Shown here piece after piece: positions 17,245 to 25,072 of a stretch of 64,000 bases of DNA. The notes beneath the pieces were generated by a model, which was not told the DNA's origin, did not search any database, and was given only the letters and a program-made list of their open reading frames with translations. This stretch comes from Desulfatitalea alkaliphila (lineage in GTDB: Bacteria > Desulfobacterota > Desulfobacteria > Desulfobacterales > Desulfosarcinaceae): positions 101,332 through 165,331 of the forward strand of contig NZ_JALJRB010000009.1 in assembly GCF_022968795.1 (NCBI RefSeq), given 5' to 3'. The position numbers and the translations under genes were made by a program. The stretch's first letter is position 1; every line of letters begins with the position of its first letter.

Positions 17245-17754
17245 ATGACGATGCGCAAAACGGTTCGGCAGTGTGGCCTGTGGGTGTCCTTGTTGCTGGT
17301 TCTGTCGGCTTGCGCGGCGGGAATGTCCAGTGAAGCCCGCTCCCGAATCACCCTGGAGACGCCCTTTGCCGAGTTGCAAGGGCAGCCGCAGCAGTACATG
17401 GGTGAAACGGTGATGCTGGGCGGCACCATCATCGCGTCCCAAGTGATGGACGGCACCACCGAAGTGACTGTGCTGCAGTCGGCGCTCGATCACAACGACC
17501 GGCCCTTGCAGGACGATCAATCCGCGGGGCGCTTTCTGGTGCGCACCGACCAGTTCCTCGATCCGGCCCTCTACCCCGAGGGAACGGCCATCACCGTGGT
17601 GGGCCGTTTGGTGGAGACCCAACAGCGCCTGATCGGCAGCATGCCCTATCAATATCCGGTGATCGTACCGCTGGAGATCAAAAAATGGCCCAAAGAGCAG
17701 CCGGACCGTGGACCCCGTTTCCACTTCGGGATCGGCGTGGGCACTCGTTTTTAG
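17245..17754 (+). CDS. Second Slp-family outer-membrane lipoprotein
   Basis: A 169-residue paralogue of the preceding gene. The lipobox LVLSAC gives a lipidated Cys near residue 23. The Slp domain reads TPFAELQGQPQQYMGETVMLGG, then DQFLDPALYPEG and VVGRLVETQQ, ending in VPLEIKKWP. It lacks the Trp/Tyr-rich tail and ends GVGTRF. Start ATG 17245 has AAAGGAAG upstream. Tandem position with slp suggests duplication followed by divergence, and joint transcription from the promoter at 16521. Confidence 0.88.
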   Translation: MTMRKTVRQCGLWVSLLLVLSACAAGMSSEARSRITLETPFAELQGQPQQYMGETVMLGGTIIASQVMDGTTEVTVLQSALDHNDRPLQDDQSAGRFLVRTDQFLDPALYPEGTAITVVGRLVETQQRLIGSMPYQYPVIVPLEIKKWPKEQPDRGPRFHFGIGVGTRF

Positions 17755-17838
17755 CGCGAGCCCTTAGCCGATCTTTCCGGATTGCTTGTCAACCGCCGGT
17801 GGCTGTAGTATGAGAATTGCATATGGAGGAGATGGCCA

Positions 17839-18135
17839 ATGGAAATCAACGGTAAACTGCCACCTGTCTATACTCGGCAAACCGTCAACGCCGGCCTAAA
17901 ACCGGCATCGACGGGAACCGCGCCGGTGGGCGGCGCGGCGCCGGAAGAGCGGGTCGCCCTCTCCGAGCGGGCGCGCGAGATGAATGCCGCCCACCAAGCC
18001 GTCAGCCGAATGCCCGAGGTGGATCTTGAGAAGGTTGCCCGCATCAAAGCACAGGTACAAGCGGGCACCTATCGGCCGGATGCTGAAGAGACGGCCGCCC
18101 GCATGCTGGCTGAATCGCTGCTGGCCACATCCTGA
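17839..18135 (+). CDS. flgM: Anti-sigma-28 factor FlgM
   Basis: A 98-residue protein with the FlgM pattern. A disordered N-terminus precedes RVALSERAREMNAA, then a C-terminal sigma-binding helix set, VDLEKVARIKAQVQAGTYRPDAEETAARMLAESLL. FlgM holds the flagellar sigma factor FliA inactive until it is exported through the finished hook. ATGGAGGAGATGGCC gives a strong ribosome binding site. No other flagellar gene is in the window, and the gene is followed by a PAS-GGDEF protein, consistent with motility control. Confidence 0.88.
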   Translation: MEINGKLPPVYTRQTVNAGLKPASTGTAPVGGAAPEERVALSERAREMNAAHQAVSRMPEVDLEKVARIKAQVQAGTYRPDAEETAARMLAESLLATS

Positions 18136-18267
18136 ACGGATCGATGCGGTAACCACCCCGGGACAAGGGGCCGAACCTATGAGGGCCTGTGGTGACCCGC
18201 ACCCACCGCTCACCGTTACGCCTTTCGTTCCATACCACCGATCCCCGTTGCGCTTTGAGGATCCGAC

Positions 18268-19791
18268 ATGCAAGAGATGGTCAAAACCCTCCAGCGGCAG
18301 GTGGCCGACCTCCATCTGCGTTTGGCCGAAATGGCGGCGCTGCAACAGCGGTGCGACGCGGCCGAGGCGGCCCTGGCGGAGCTGACGCACAGCACCCGCG
18401 TGCTGGGTGACAGTGCGCCCTTCGGGATATTCACCATCGATCCAACGGGCCGCATCACCGGCATCAACCGCCGGATGCGGAATCTCTTGTCTTGGCCGGG
18501 CGGCAAGGACCCCACGGGTGTCAACCTCCGGGAAATAGAGCCGATCACTGCGGCCGGCGTGGACAAGGATTTCCAGCGCTGCCTGGAGCGCAGGCATGCG
18601 GTTCTGCGGGATTGTGAGTGCCTGGACCACAACGGCAGTTGCCTCAAGCTCCGCTTTCATTTGAGCCCCATCTCCGATGATGGCGATGCGGTGCACGGCG
18701 TGATCGCCTTTGTGGAGAACCAGACCCATCTGCGGCAAGCCCAGGAGGCCGCCCAGGAGAGTGAGCAGCGTTACCGTTTGTTGTTCAAATCGTCGCCCAT
18801 CGCCATGCTGGAAAGGGATGCCTCGGCGCTCAAACAAACACTGGAACAACTGCGCCTGTCGGGCATTGACGACCTGCAGGGCTATCTTCGGGACCGACCG
18901 GAAGCCGTGGTCCGCTTGATGGATCTGGTGACCACCACCGATTGTAATGATGCCTTCATTGCCCTGGTGGGCGTTCAGGACAAGACGGCGTTGATGGCCG
19001 CCCTGTCCCGGATGACCCAGGAGGGGGCCATGCAGGAGCTGGTGCGGGAAACGGTGGCGGCCGTTGCCGAGGGCCGCGTGCCGCCCGAAAGGGAGATCGC
19101 CCTCAAAACAGTACAGGGAGAAACCCGGCATGTGATCGCCCGGGCCATGGTGTTGGCCGGCCATGAAGACACCATGGCGCGGGTCGTGGTTTCCCTGGTG
19201 GACATCACTTCCCGCATGGCGGCCGAGGCGGCTTTGCGCGCCAGCGAGGAGCGACTGCGCAAACAGGCCTTGCGGGACAACCTCACCGGGCTTTTCAATC
19301 AGCGTCACCTGCACGCTTCCCTGCCCTTGCTGCTGCAATCGGCACGGGCACGCCAGGCGCCCCTTTCACTGCTGTTCATGGATTTGGACAACTTCAAATC
19401 GGTTGTCGACGCCCACGGCCATCTCAATGGCAGCCGGGCCATTCAGGAAGTGGCGGCCACCATCCAAAGCACCATCGCACCACCGGCCTACGCCGTGGCC
19501 TATGCGGGGGATGAATTCGTGGTGGTGCTGCCCGATTGTGAGCAAGGGACCGCCCTGGCCAAGGCCGGGGAGATCCAAGCCTTGATTCAAGAGACCTTCT
19601 ACCTGACGCGCCAGGGCCTGGCCGTACATCTGCAAGCCAGTTGCGGCGTGGCCACCTTTCCGCATCACGCCGACACCCCGGAGTGCTTGTTGACCGCCGC
19701 CGACACGGCGCTGTTCAAGGTCAAAGGCACCGGCAAAGGCGCCGTGGCCCCCTACGCCGCCGACGCCCCGCCGGTCTGCGCCGGCCCCTGA
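18268..19791 (+). CDS. PAS-GGDEF diguanylate cyclase
   Basis: A 507-residue cytoplasmic protein. It opens with a coiled coil (residues 1-45) and a first PAS domain (about 45-160). A second PAS-like region follows (about 165-315, containing a low-similarity insert), then a GGDEF domain from about 330. The active site reads AGDEF in place of GGDEF, a variant seen in active cyclases; the substrate motifs DNLTGLFNQRH and MDLDNFKSVVD are intact. I see no RxxD inhibitory site. It should make c-di-GMP in response to an unknown PAS signal. Its place directly after flgM suggests control of the motile-to-sessile switch. Confidence 0.88.
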   Translation: MQEMVKTLQRQVADLHLRLAEMAALQQRCDAAEAALAELTHSTRVLGDSAPFGIFTIDPTGRITGINRRMRNLLSWPGGKDPTGVNLREIEPITAAGVDKDFQRCLERRHAVLRDCECLDHNGSCLKLRFHLSPISDDGDAVHGVIAFVENQTHLRQAQEAAQESEQRYRLLFKSSPIAMLERDASALKQTLEQLRLSGIDDLQGYLRDRPEAVVRLMDLVTTTDCNDAFIALVGVQDKTALMAALSRMTQEGAMQELVRETVAAVAEGRVPPEREIALKTVQGETRHVIARAMVLAGHEDTMARVVVSLVDITSRMAAEAALRASEERLRKQALRDNLTGLFNQRHLHASLPLLLQSARARQAPLSLLFMDLDNFKSVVDAHGHLNGSRAIQEVAATIQSTIAPPAYAVAYAGDEFVVVLPDCEQGTALAKAGEIQALIQETFYLTRQGLAVHLQASCGVATFPHHADTPECLLTAADTALFKVKGTGKGAVAPYAADAPPVCAGP

Positions 19792-19819
19792 CGGCATCGG
19801 GAACGCAGATGATGAAATA

Positions 19820-21457
19820 TCAGCTTTCCAGAATCTTGCGCGCCAATGCGTCGTTGGCATCGCCGCAGTGGGCGATACCGGTTTCCCGCGCCGTCTCCCG
19901 GTTGGCGGCGAACAGATCGTTGCGATGCAGCTGGTCGATGGTGAATTTGCGTGCACCGGCCATCAACTGCTGCAAGCCGCAGGAGAGTTTGTCGGCCAGC
20001 GTCCAGAAAGCCATGGCGCCATAGGGGATGTGTTTCATCTCGTCTTTGCCCACCTTCTTTTCGACGTCGTAGTAGCAGGCAAAAATTTCTTCGGCGGAAC
20101 CGCCGATATCCCCCACGGTCCTGGGCAGTCGATCCCAGTTGCCGCTGACCGCCGCTTTGCGCTCGGGATTGAGCGCCCCTTCGATATTGGCCCCAAGGAA
20201 TCCGGGGATCATCACCGCACGGCCCATGCATACCAATTTGGTGTAGGGCGCGCCCAGGGCCAGGGCTTTGAAGATGCTGTCCTCCAGCGCAAAACCGCCG
20301 GCAAAAGACAGGTCGACCACCTGCTCGCCCTTGGCCGCCAAATAAGCGGCGTATTGGTGGGCTTTGGCGTGCAGCAGGATCGACGGCACACCCCAGCTCT
20401 GCATCATGTTCCAGGGGCTCATGCCGGTGCCGCCGCCCGAGCCGTCGATGGTCAGCAGGTCCAGCTTGGCGTCGGTGGCGAACTTGATGGCCATGGCCAG
20501 TTCCTCCATGCCGTAGGAACCGGTTTTCAGGGAGATGCGTTTGAAACCCAGGCTGCGCAGGTAGGCCACGCTCTTCATGAAGTCCTCGCGCACCAAGTCG
20601 ACGCGGCTGAGCTGGGTGCCCCCCAGGCGGCTGTGGCGGGCGAAGGAGCGGATGGCCCCCTTTTCAAAGGCTTGCTGTACCTCGGGCAACTCGGGATTGG
20701 GATCCACCACATAGCCGCGCTTTTTCAGGAATAGGGCGTAATCGATGCTGGTCACCTGGATCTCGCCGCCGATGTCCTTGGCGCCCTGGCCCCATTTGAG
20801 TTCGATGATGCACTTGTCGCCGTACTTCTCGGCCACATAAGCGGCCACGCCGTTGCGGGTGTCCTCCACGTTCATCTGCACGATGATGGCCCCGTAGCCG
20901 TCGAAATAGCGCAGGTAGGTATCGATGCGCCGATCCAGCTCGGGCGCCTTGGCGATCTTGCCGTTGCGGATTTCCGAGTCGCGGTCCACGCCCACCACGT
21001 TTTCACCGATGACGATGGGAATGCCCACCAGGGCGCCGCCGATGGCAAAAGCATCCCAATACTTGGCGGCCACGAAGGTCGACCCCAGGGCGCCGGTCAT
21101 CAAGGGGATACGGGCCTTGGTTTTTACCTCCCGGCCGAACTCGGTGGTCAGGTCCACATTGGGAAAGATGCAGTCGTCCGGGTCGTTGGAGAGGCGGCCG
21201 TCGATGCCGTGGGCGCCGTAGGCGTACCCTTGAATGCGCAGGGCGTTGTAGGAGACCCCGACATGGGTGGTGTTGTTGGCACCGGCGGTGACGATGCCGA
21301 AGTCGCGGGGATAGAGCAATTTCCGGCCCACCAGGCTCGAGAGCCAGGTTTCACACTTGCCTTCGCAATCGGCCCGGCACAGGGTGCACAGCCCCGATTC
21401 GGCCGCGTTGCCGCGATTGACGGTGCCCAAGACATCGTTTCTTTTGTCAAAACGCAT
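19820..21457 (-). CDS. FMN-binding glutamate-synthase-like protein with N-terminal Cys cluster
   Basis: A 545-residue protein covering the FMN/synthase (GltS alpha2) domain. Visible parts are the FMN-barrel segments (IPLMTGALGSTFVAAKYWDAF, LLTIDGSGGGTGMSPWNMM, VVDLSFAGGFALEDSIFKALALGA) and a region like the glutamate synthase 3Fe-4S part. There is no glutaminase domain. Residues 24-35 hold four cysteines (CTLC, ADC, GKC), probably an extra Fe-S site for electron entry. This resembles the archaeal-type stand-alone GltB domain found in anaerobes, often of uncertain substrate. ATG 21457 is chosen because AGGAG is 8 nt upstream; a GTG at 21466 is too close. It is preceded by a regulated leader and the GAF-ANTAR gene. 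Confidence 0.88.
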   Translation of the reverse strand: MRFDKRNDVLGTVNRGNAAESGLCTLCRADCEGKCETWLSSLVGRKLLYPRDFGIVTAGANNTTHVGVSYNALRIQGYAYGAHGIDGRLSNDPDDCIFPNVDLTTEFGREVKTKARIPLMTGALGSTFVAAKYWDAFAIGGALVGIPIVIGENVVGVDRDSEIRNGKIAKAPELDRRIDTYLRYFDGYGAIIVQMNVEDTRNGVAAYVAEKYGDKCIIELKWGQGAKDIGGEIQVTSIDYALFLKKRGYVVDPNPELPEVQQAFEKGAIRSFARHSRLGGTQLSRVDLVREDFMKSVAYLRSLGFKRISLKTGSYGMEELAMAIKFATDAKLDLLTIDGSGGGTGMSPWNMMQSWGVPSILLHAKAHQYAAYLAAKGEQVVDLSFAGGFALEDSIFKALALGAPYTKLVCMGRAVMIPGFLGANIEGALNPERKAAVSGNWDRLPRTVGDIGGSAEEIFACYYDVEKKVGKDEMKHIPYGAMAFWTLADKLSCGLQQLMAGARKFTIDQLHRNDLFAANRETARETGIAHCGDANDALARKILES

Positions 21458-21559
21458 GGTTCTCACTCCTTTGAACGATGGTAACCCGGCAATATCCGGG
21501 TGGGTCCGCAGCCCCGATCATCGGAAGGAGAGGAGACAGGCGATTCGCGCCTCGGACGC

Positions 21560-21600
21560 AAAAAGGCGTCCGCTCCAACTGGATGGGAGCCGCAGACGCC
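21560..21600 (-). terminator. Intrinsic terminator inside the glutamate-synthase leader
   Basis: On the minus strand GGCGTCTGC (21600-21592) pairs with GCGGACGCC (21573-21565) in a 9-bp stem with one wobble. A small inner stem follows the same axis, and TTTTT (21564-21560) comes directly after. It sits about 100 nt before the start codon, inside the leader of the transcript, not at a gene end. Its 5' arm is shared with hairpin P2. Confidence 0.8.
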
Positions 21601-21608
21601 TTTGTCTG
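21593..21608 (-). ncRNA. ANTAR-target hairpin P2 (hexaloop AAAGGC)
   Basis: CAGAC (21608-21604) and GTCTG (21597-21593) form a 5-bp stem closing the 6-nt loop AAAGGC. Loop position 1 is A and position 4 is G, the known consensus for ANTAR-bound hairpins. Its 3' arm lies inside the terminator 5' arm, so P2 and the terminator cannot form together. Confidence 0.7.
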
Positions 21609-21631
21609 AGTCTGTTTTTGGATTTTTCGTT

Positions 21632-21649
21632 CCGCACAGCCCTGTGCGG
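21632..21649 (-). ncRNA. ANTAR-target hairpin P1 (hexaloop AGGGCT)
   Basis: CCGCAC and GTGCGG form a 6-bp stem around the 6-nt loop AGGGCT, again with A at position 1 and G at position 4. It lies 23 nt upstream of P2, a usual arrangement for the two-hairpin ANTAR antiterminator. It can extend by two TA pairs past a bulge. Confidence 0.7.
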
Positions 21650-21707
21650 GAAGGATGCGCTTGAGCCGCTGTCGCCGTTGACATCGCGATGCGCACGAAA
21701 CCTTAAC

Positions 21708-21736
21708 TAAATAAAAAACCGGTCTGTTTTTGTCAA
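21708..21736 (-). promoter_or_regulatory. Sigma70 promoter of the glutamate-synthase leader
   Basis: Perfect TTGACA (21736-21731) and TATTTA (21713-21708) with a 17-nt spacer on the minus strand, just after the GAF-ANTAR stop codon. It predicts a transcript start near 21700 and a leader of about 240 nt. Confidence 0.8.
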
Positions 21737-21779
21737 CAAAAAATTGTTTTGTGCCGGCCGTACCGGCCTGCTCGCCGGT

Positions 21780-22505
21780 TTACACGCCTCTGCTTTGCAG
21801 CTCGGAGGAGAGCAGGACCGCTTCGGCCACCTGCCGCATGGAGCGCCGTGTGTCCATGCTCTGCTTTTGCAGCCAACGGTAGGCTTCCACGCCCTGCAGC
21901 CCCGTGCGTTGCATCACGATCTCCTTGGCCCGCTCGACCAGCTTGCGGGTTTCCAGTTCCTCCTGGATGACGCGCGTTTTGACCATCAATTCAGTGTTCA
22001 GGATGGCCACCGCCGCCTGGTTGGCAACGGCGGTGAGCAGGTTCACCTCGGTGTCCGAAAAAGCATAGGGCGCGCAGGTAAAGCAGTTGAGCACCCCGAT
22101 CACCTTGTCGTCCTTGAGCAGCAAAGGAACGCCCACCATGGAGACCAGACCGAGATTGCGGGCCATCTCCTTTTCCTTGAAGCGGCGGTGGCGCAACACA
22201 TTTTTGATGATCAGGGGCTTTTTAGTGGTGGCCACATGGCCGACCACCCCTTCGTTCAGCGCCAGGCTGCGGTCCTTCACATATTCGGGGGCGATGGACT
22301 GGGTCGCCTTGAGGCGGATGACCGGCGGGGACTGTCCTTCATCGATGAGCCATAGGGAGCAGATGGCCACGCCGGTCACTTTGGCCGTCACCATCACGAT
22401 CAGTTTGAGCAGCTCCTCCAGATACAAATCGGAGGTGATGGCGTGGCTGATGTCGGTCAGCGCCTTGATGTAGTCGTCGTAGGTTCGGAATTCGGTCTTT
22501 TCCAT
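21780..22505 (-). CDS. GAF-ANTAR RNA-binding regulator
   Basis: A 241-residue protein. The GAF domain spans about residues 20-165 (small-molecule or redox sensor; it contains VAICSLWLIDEG and GVPLLLKDDKVIGVLNCFT). A short linker helix leads to an ANTAR domain (about 175-235), with LETRKLVERAKEIVM and the following EAYRWLQKQSMDTRRSMRQVAEAV. ANTAR domains bind a pair of hexaloop RNA hairpins and block terminator formation. Just such a pair lies in the leader directly downstream. There is no receiver domain, so the signal is probably sensed by GAF. Start ATG 22505 follows GGAG. Confidence 0.9.
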   Translation of the reverse strand: MEKTEFRTYDDYIKALTDISHAITSDLYLEELLKLIVMVTAKVTGVAICSLWLIDEGQSPPVIRLKATQSIAPEYVKDRSLALNEGVVGHVATTKKPLIIKNVLRHRRFKEKEMARNLGLVSMVGVPLLLKDDKVIGVLNCFTCAPYAFSDTEVNLLTAVANQAAVAILNTELMVKTRVIQEELETRKLVERAKEIVMQRTGLQGVEAYRWLQKQSMDTRRSMRQVAEAVLLSSELQSRGV

Positions 22506-22559
22506 TGCGCTCCGGGCGGTTTGATTTCTACGCAGGGTGTATTAGTTTGCGAATACGCC

Positions 22560-22588
22560 ATATTACCCGGCTCGGGACCGAGTCGCAA
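22560..22588 (-). promoter_or_regulatory. Sigma70 promoter of the GAF-ANTAR gene
   Basis: TTGCGA (22588-22583) and TAATAT (22565-22560) with a 17-nt spacer on the minus strand, about 55 nt before the ATG. The spacer itself contains the inverted repeat CTCGG-TC-CCGAG, a possible operator for a repressor. Confidence 0.6.
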
Positions 22589-22715
22589 GGGTTTTGACGA
22601 GCTGCAGCCAACGCCGAGAGGCCCTTGCGGCTTTACAGGACGGGCCGGATGGACGAAAATCGGGGTCGTCATTTTGATTCGTTGCAGGCCCCGAAACGGT
22701 GAGGGAGGGTTTTTT

Positions 22716-23249
22716 ATGACTGACAATGCTTTGATCGTGGTGGATATGCTCAATGATTTCATCCGTCCAGACGGGGCGCTCTATTGCGGTCCGGGTGCCG
22801 AGGCCATTGTGCCCTTCGTGCAGCAACGGTTGGCAGCGCACCGCCGGGCGGGCGATGCGGTGATTTTTCTGCGGGATGCCCACGCCCCGGACGACAAGGA
22901 GTTCGCGCGCTTTCCACCCCACTGCGTGGCCGGCACGCCGGGCAGTCGCATCATCGACGAGCTGAAACCGAGAGACGACGAACCGGTCCTGGACAAAACC
23001 CGCTACAGCGGCTTTTACGGCACCGACCTGGCAAAGATTCTGGCGGATTACGCCCCCGCAACGGTGGAGGTGGTGGGCGTGTGCACCTCTATTTGCGTCA
23101 TGGATACGGTGGGCGGATTGGCCAACAGGGATTACGCGGTGACCGTGCCCAGGGCCGGCGTGGCCGATTTCGACGAAGCGTTCCACCGGTTCGCCCTGCA
23201 GCGCATGGAGCGGCTCTATGGTGCGCGTATTGTGGACACCGCGCGATGA
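22716..23249 (+). CDS. Isochorismatase-family cysteine hydrolase
   Basis: A 177-residue amidohydrolase of the nicotinamidase/isochorismatase fold. The catalytic triad Asp-Lys-Cys is visible as D10 (IVVDMLNDF), K94 (LDKTRYSGF) and C127 (VCTSICVMDT). Substrates in the family include nicotinamide and other small amides; here the motifs fit a nicotinamidase-like enzyme but do not settle the substrate. The ATG at 22716 with GAGGGAGGG upstream is chosen; the open frame extends farther back but lacks family motifs. It is divergent from the GAF-ANTAR gene, with no functional link shown. Confidence 0.88.
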   Translation: MTDNALIVVDMLNDFIRPDGALYCGPGAEAIVPFVQQRLAAHRRAGDAVIFLRDAHAPDDKEFARFPPHCVAGTPGSRIIDELKPRDDEPVLDKTRYSGFYGTDLAKILADYAPATVEVVGVCTSICVMDTVGGLANRDYAVTVPRAGVADFDEAFHRFALQRMERLYGARIVDTAR

Positions 23250-23351
23250 TCGGTTGCATAACGAAATCGGCCCGCCAGCGGGAGACCCTACCTCCCTGCC
23301 GCGGGCCGGCAGTGGTTTGCGCGCCAGGGTGCGCGGCACCCCGGCGCCGGT

Positions 23352-23795
23352 TTACTGCACCGTAATCTTTCCGGCCTTGCGTTCTTCCGGTTTGGGCACT
23401 TCCACTTTCAACACACCGTCCTTGTAATCGGCCTTGACGGCCTCCGGATCCACATCGGCCGGAAGGGTGAAAGACCGTTCGAAGCGGCCTTGGAACCGCT
23501 CCTTGCGGTAGTAGCGCTCTTCCTGAACCTCGTTTTCCACTTTGCGCTCGCCCTTGATGGTCAGAACGCGGCCCTGTACGTCCACCGCGATATCCTCCTT
23601 GGCGACGCCGGGCAATTCGGCCTTGACCACGATGGCCTCGTCGTTTTCAAACACATCCACCGCCGGATTCCATTCCCACAGCGCCTCGCGGTCTTTGCCG
23701 GCAAGGGCCGGGAACCAGAGATCATCCAGCAGCGCGCCGAAACGGCGCTGTACATTGAACAGATCCCTTGTTGGACGCCATTTCATCAGTTCCAT
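23352..23795 (-). CDS. Hsp20/alpha-crystallin small heat shock protein (copy 1)
   Basis: A 147-residue small heat shock protein. The N-terminal arm starts MELMKWRPTRDLF, followed by an alpha-crystallin domain (AVDVFENDEAIVVKAELPGV to SFTLPADVDPEAVKADYKDGVLKVEVPK) with the conserved GVL motif. The family's C-terminal I-x-I/V anchor is represented by ITVQ. It acts as an ATP-independent holdase for unfolding proteins. Start ATG 23795 has AAAGGAGG upstream; the longer frame starting at 23819 has no ribosome binding site. Two further hsp20 genes lie at 47.3 and 47.9 kb, so this genome has at least three. Confidence 0.93.
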   Translation of the reverse strand: MELMKWRPTRDLFNVQRRFGALLDDLWFPALAGKDREALWEWNPAVDVFENDEAIVVKAELPGVAKEDIAVDVQGRVLTIKGERKVENEVQEERYYRKERFQGRFERSFTLPADVDPEAVKADYKDGVLKVEVPKPEERKAGKITVQ

Positions 23796-24107
23796 GGTAT
23801 CTACCTCCTTTGGCAGCAAGCATTAAACTTGGCGACAACAGCCCCATTCGGGGGTGACGGCCACGCACCGGACAACCTGTCGCGGTCGCTTTTCCCGGGT
23901 GCATCTGTGGCAACCGGGGCCATCGCCTTTGATTTGAACAATGTGCATTGCCTTGTGACTGTCAATATTATTTCATTACTTTTTAACTAAGAACTAAACA
24001 ATAATGTAACGGAGTTGCTTCCCCCCGGCTTCGATGATATGCGGCCATGGCGATCGTGAATTTGCGCATACCGATTCATGTGGGTACTACGAAAGGCCGT
24101 TTGAAGA

Positions 24108-24911
24108 ATGGATTCCCTGGAGAGCATGAACATTTTCGACAGTCACTGCCACCTGGACGACAAGGGATATGAAGGGGATTTGGATGGCGTGGTGGCGCGG
24201 GCGCGTCAAGCCGGGGTGATCGCCATGATGGCGGTGGGCATCGATCTACCCACCTCGCAAAGGGCGGTGGCCCTTGCCGAGCGTTACGCGGGCATCCATG
24301 CATCGGTGGGTTTGCACCCCCACGATGCCCGAAACGGTTCGTCGGCCCTGATGGAAGACTTGAAAGCCTTGGCGGCCCACCCCAAGGTCCGGGCATGGGG
24401 TGAGACCGGCCTCGATTTCAACCGCATGCACTCCCCGCGCAAGGATCAGGAGCTTTGGTTCGAGCAGCAATTGATTTTGGGCGAAGCGCTCGGACTGCCC
24501 ATGATCTTTCATGAACGGGACAGCGAGGGCCGCTTTCTCGAACTGCTGGCGGCCCACTGGACACCGGCGCGCCAGGGGGTGGTGCACTGTTTTTCGGGTA
24601 CCGAGGCGGAGCTGGAGCGCTATCTGGCCATGGGGTTGCACATCGGGATCACGGGTATATTGACCATTCAGTCCAGGGGTCGGGAGTTGCGCCGCCTGGT
24701 GCGGCGCATACCGGCCGACCGGCTTCTGGTGGAGACCGATGCGCCCTATCTGACGCCGACGCCCGAACGCAACAAGTTTCGTCGCAACGAGCCGGCCTTC
24801 GTGCGCACGGTGCTGCTCAAGCTGGCGGAGGTGCGCCAGGAAACGCCGGAGACGTTGGCGCTGACGGTGTGGCGCAACACCTGCCGCTTGTACGGAGTGG
24901 CGGAGCACTGA
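24108..24911 (+). CDS. tatD: TatD-family metal-dependent hydrolase (DNase)
   Basis: A 267-residue TIM-barrel hydrolase with the metal motif DSHCHLD near residue 12, E in GETGLDF, MIFHERD and VHCFSGT, and the C-terminal VETDAPYLTP. TatD enzymes are cytoplasmic 3'-5' DNases linked to DNA repair and apoptosis-like degradation, though the exact substrate varies. ATG 24108 is used; ATG at 24126 (MNIFDSH) is an alternative start. The gene is followed by a gap of about 160 nt to a minus-strand HEAT protein. Confidence 0.92.
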   Translation: MDSLESMNIFDSHCHLDDKGYEGDLDGVVARARQAGVIAMMAVGIDLPTSQRAVALAERYAGIHASVGLHPHDARNGSSALMEDLKALAAHPKVRAWGETGLDFNRMHSPRKDQELWFEQQLILGEALGLPMIFHERDSEGRFLELLAAHWTPARQGVVHCFSGTEAELERYLAMGLHIGITGILTIQSRGRELRRLVRRIPADRLLVETDAPYLTPTPERNKFRRNEPAFVRTVLLKLAEVRQETPETLALTVWRNTCRLYGVAEH

Positions 24912-25072
24912 ACACGGGGGCGCCGCAGGAGGCCCATCAGATGGGCGCGCTCGACCGCCCGGGCTACGATTGGATCGACAGCGGCTTTGTGACCGGGGTC
25001 ACGGTCAGGCCGGGGAGGGTCCCACAGGCCAAGACGAAAGCCTGTAAAAGCCATCTCGGGCTTGCGACCTGT

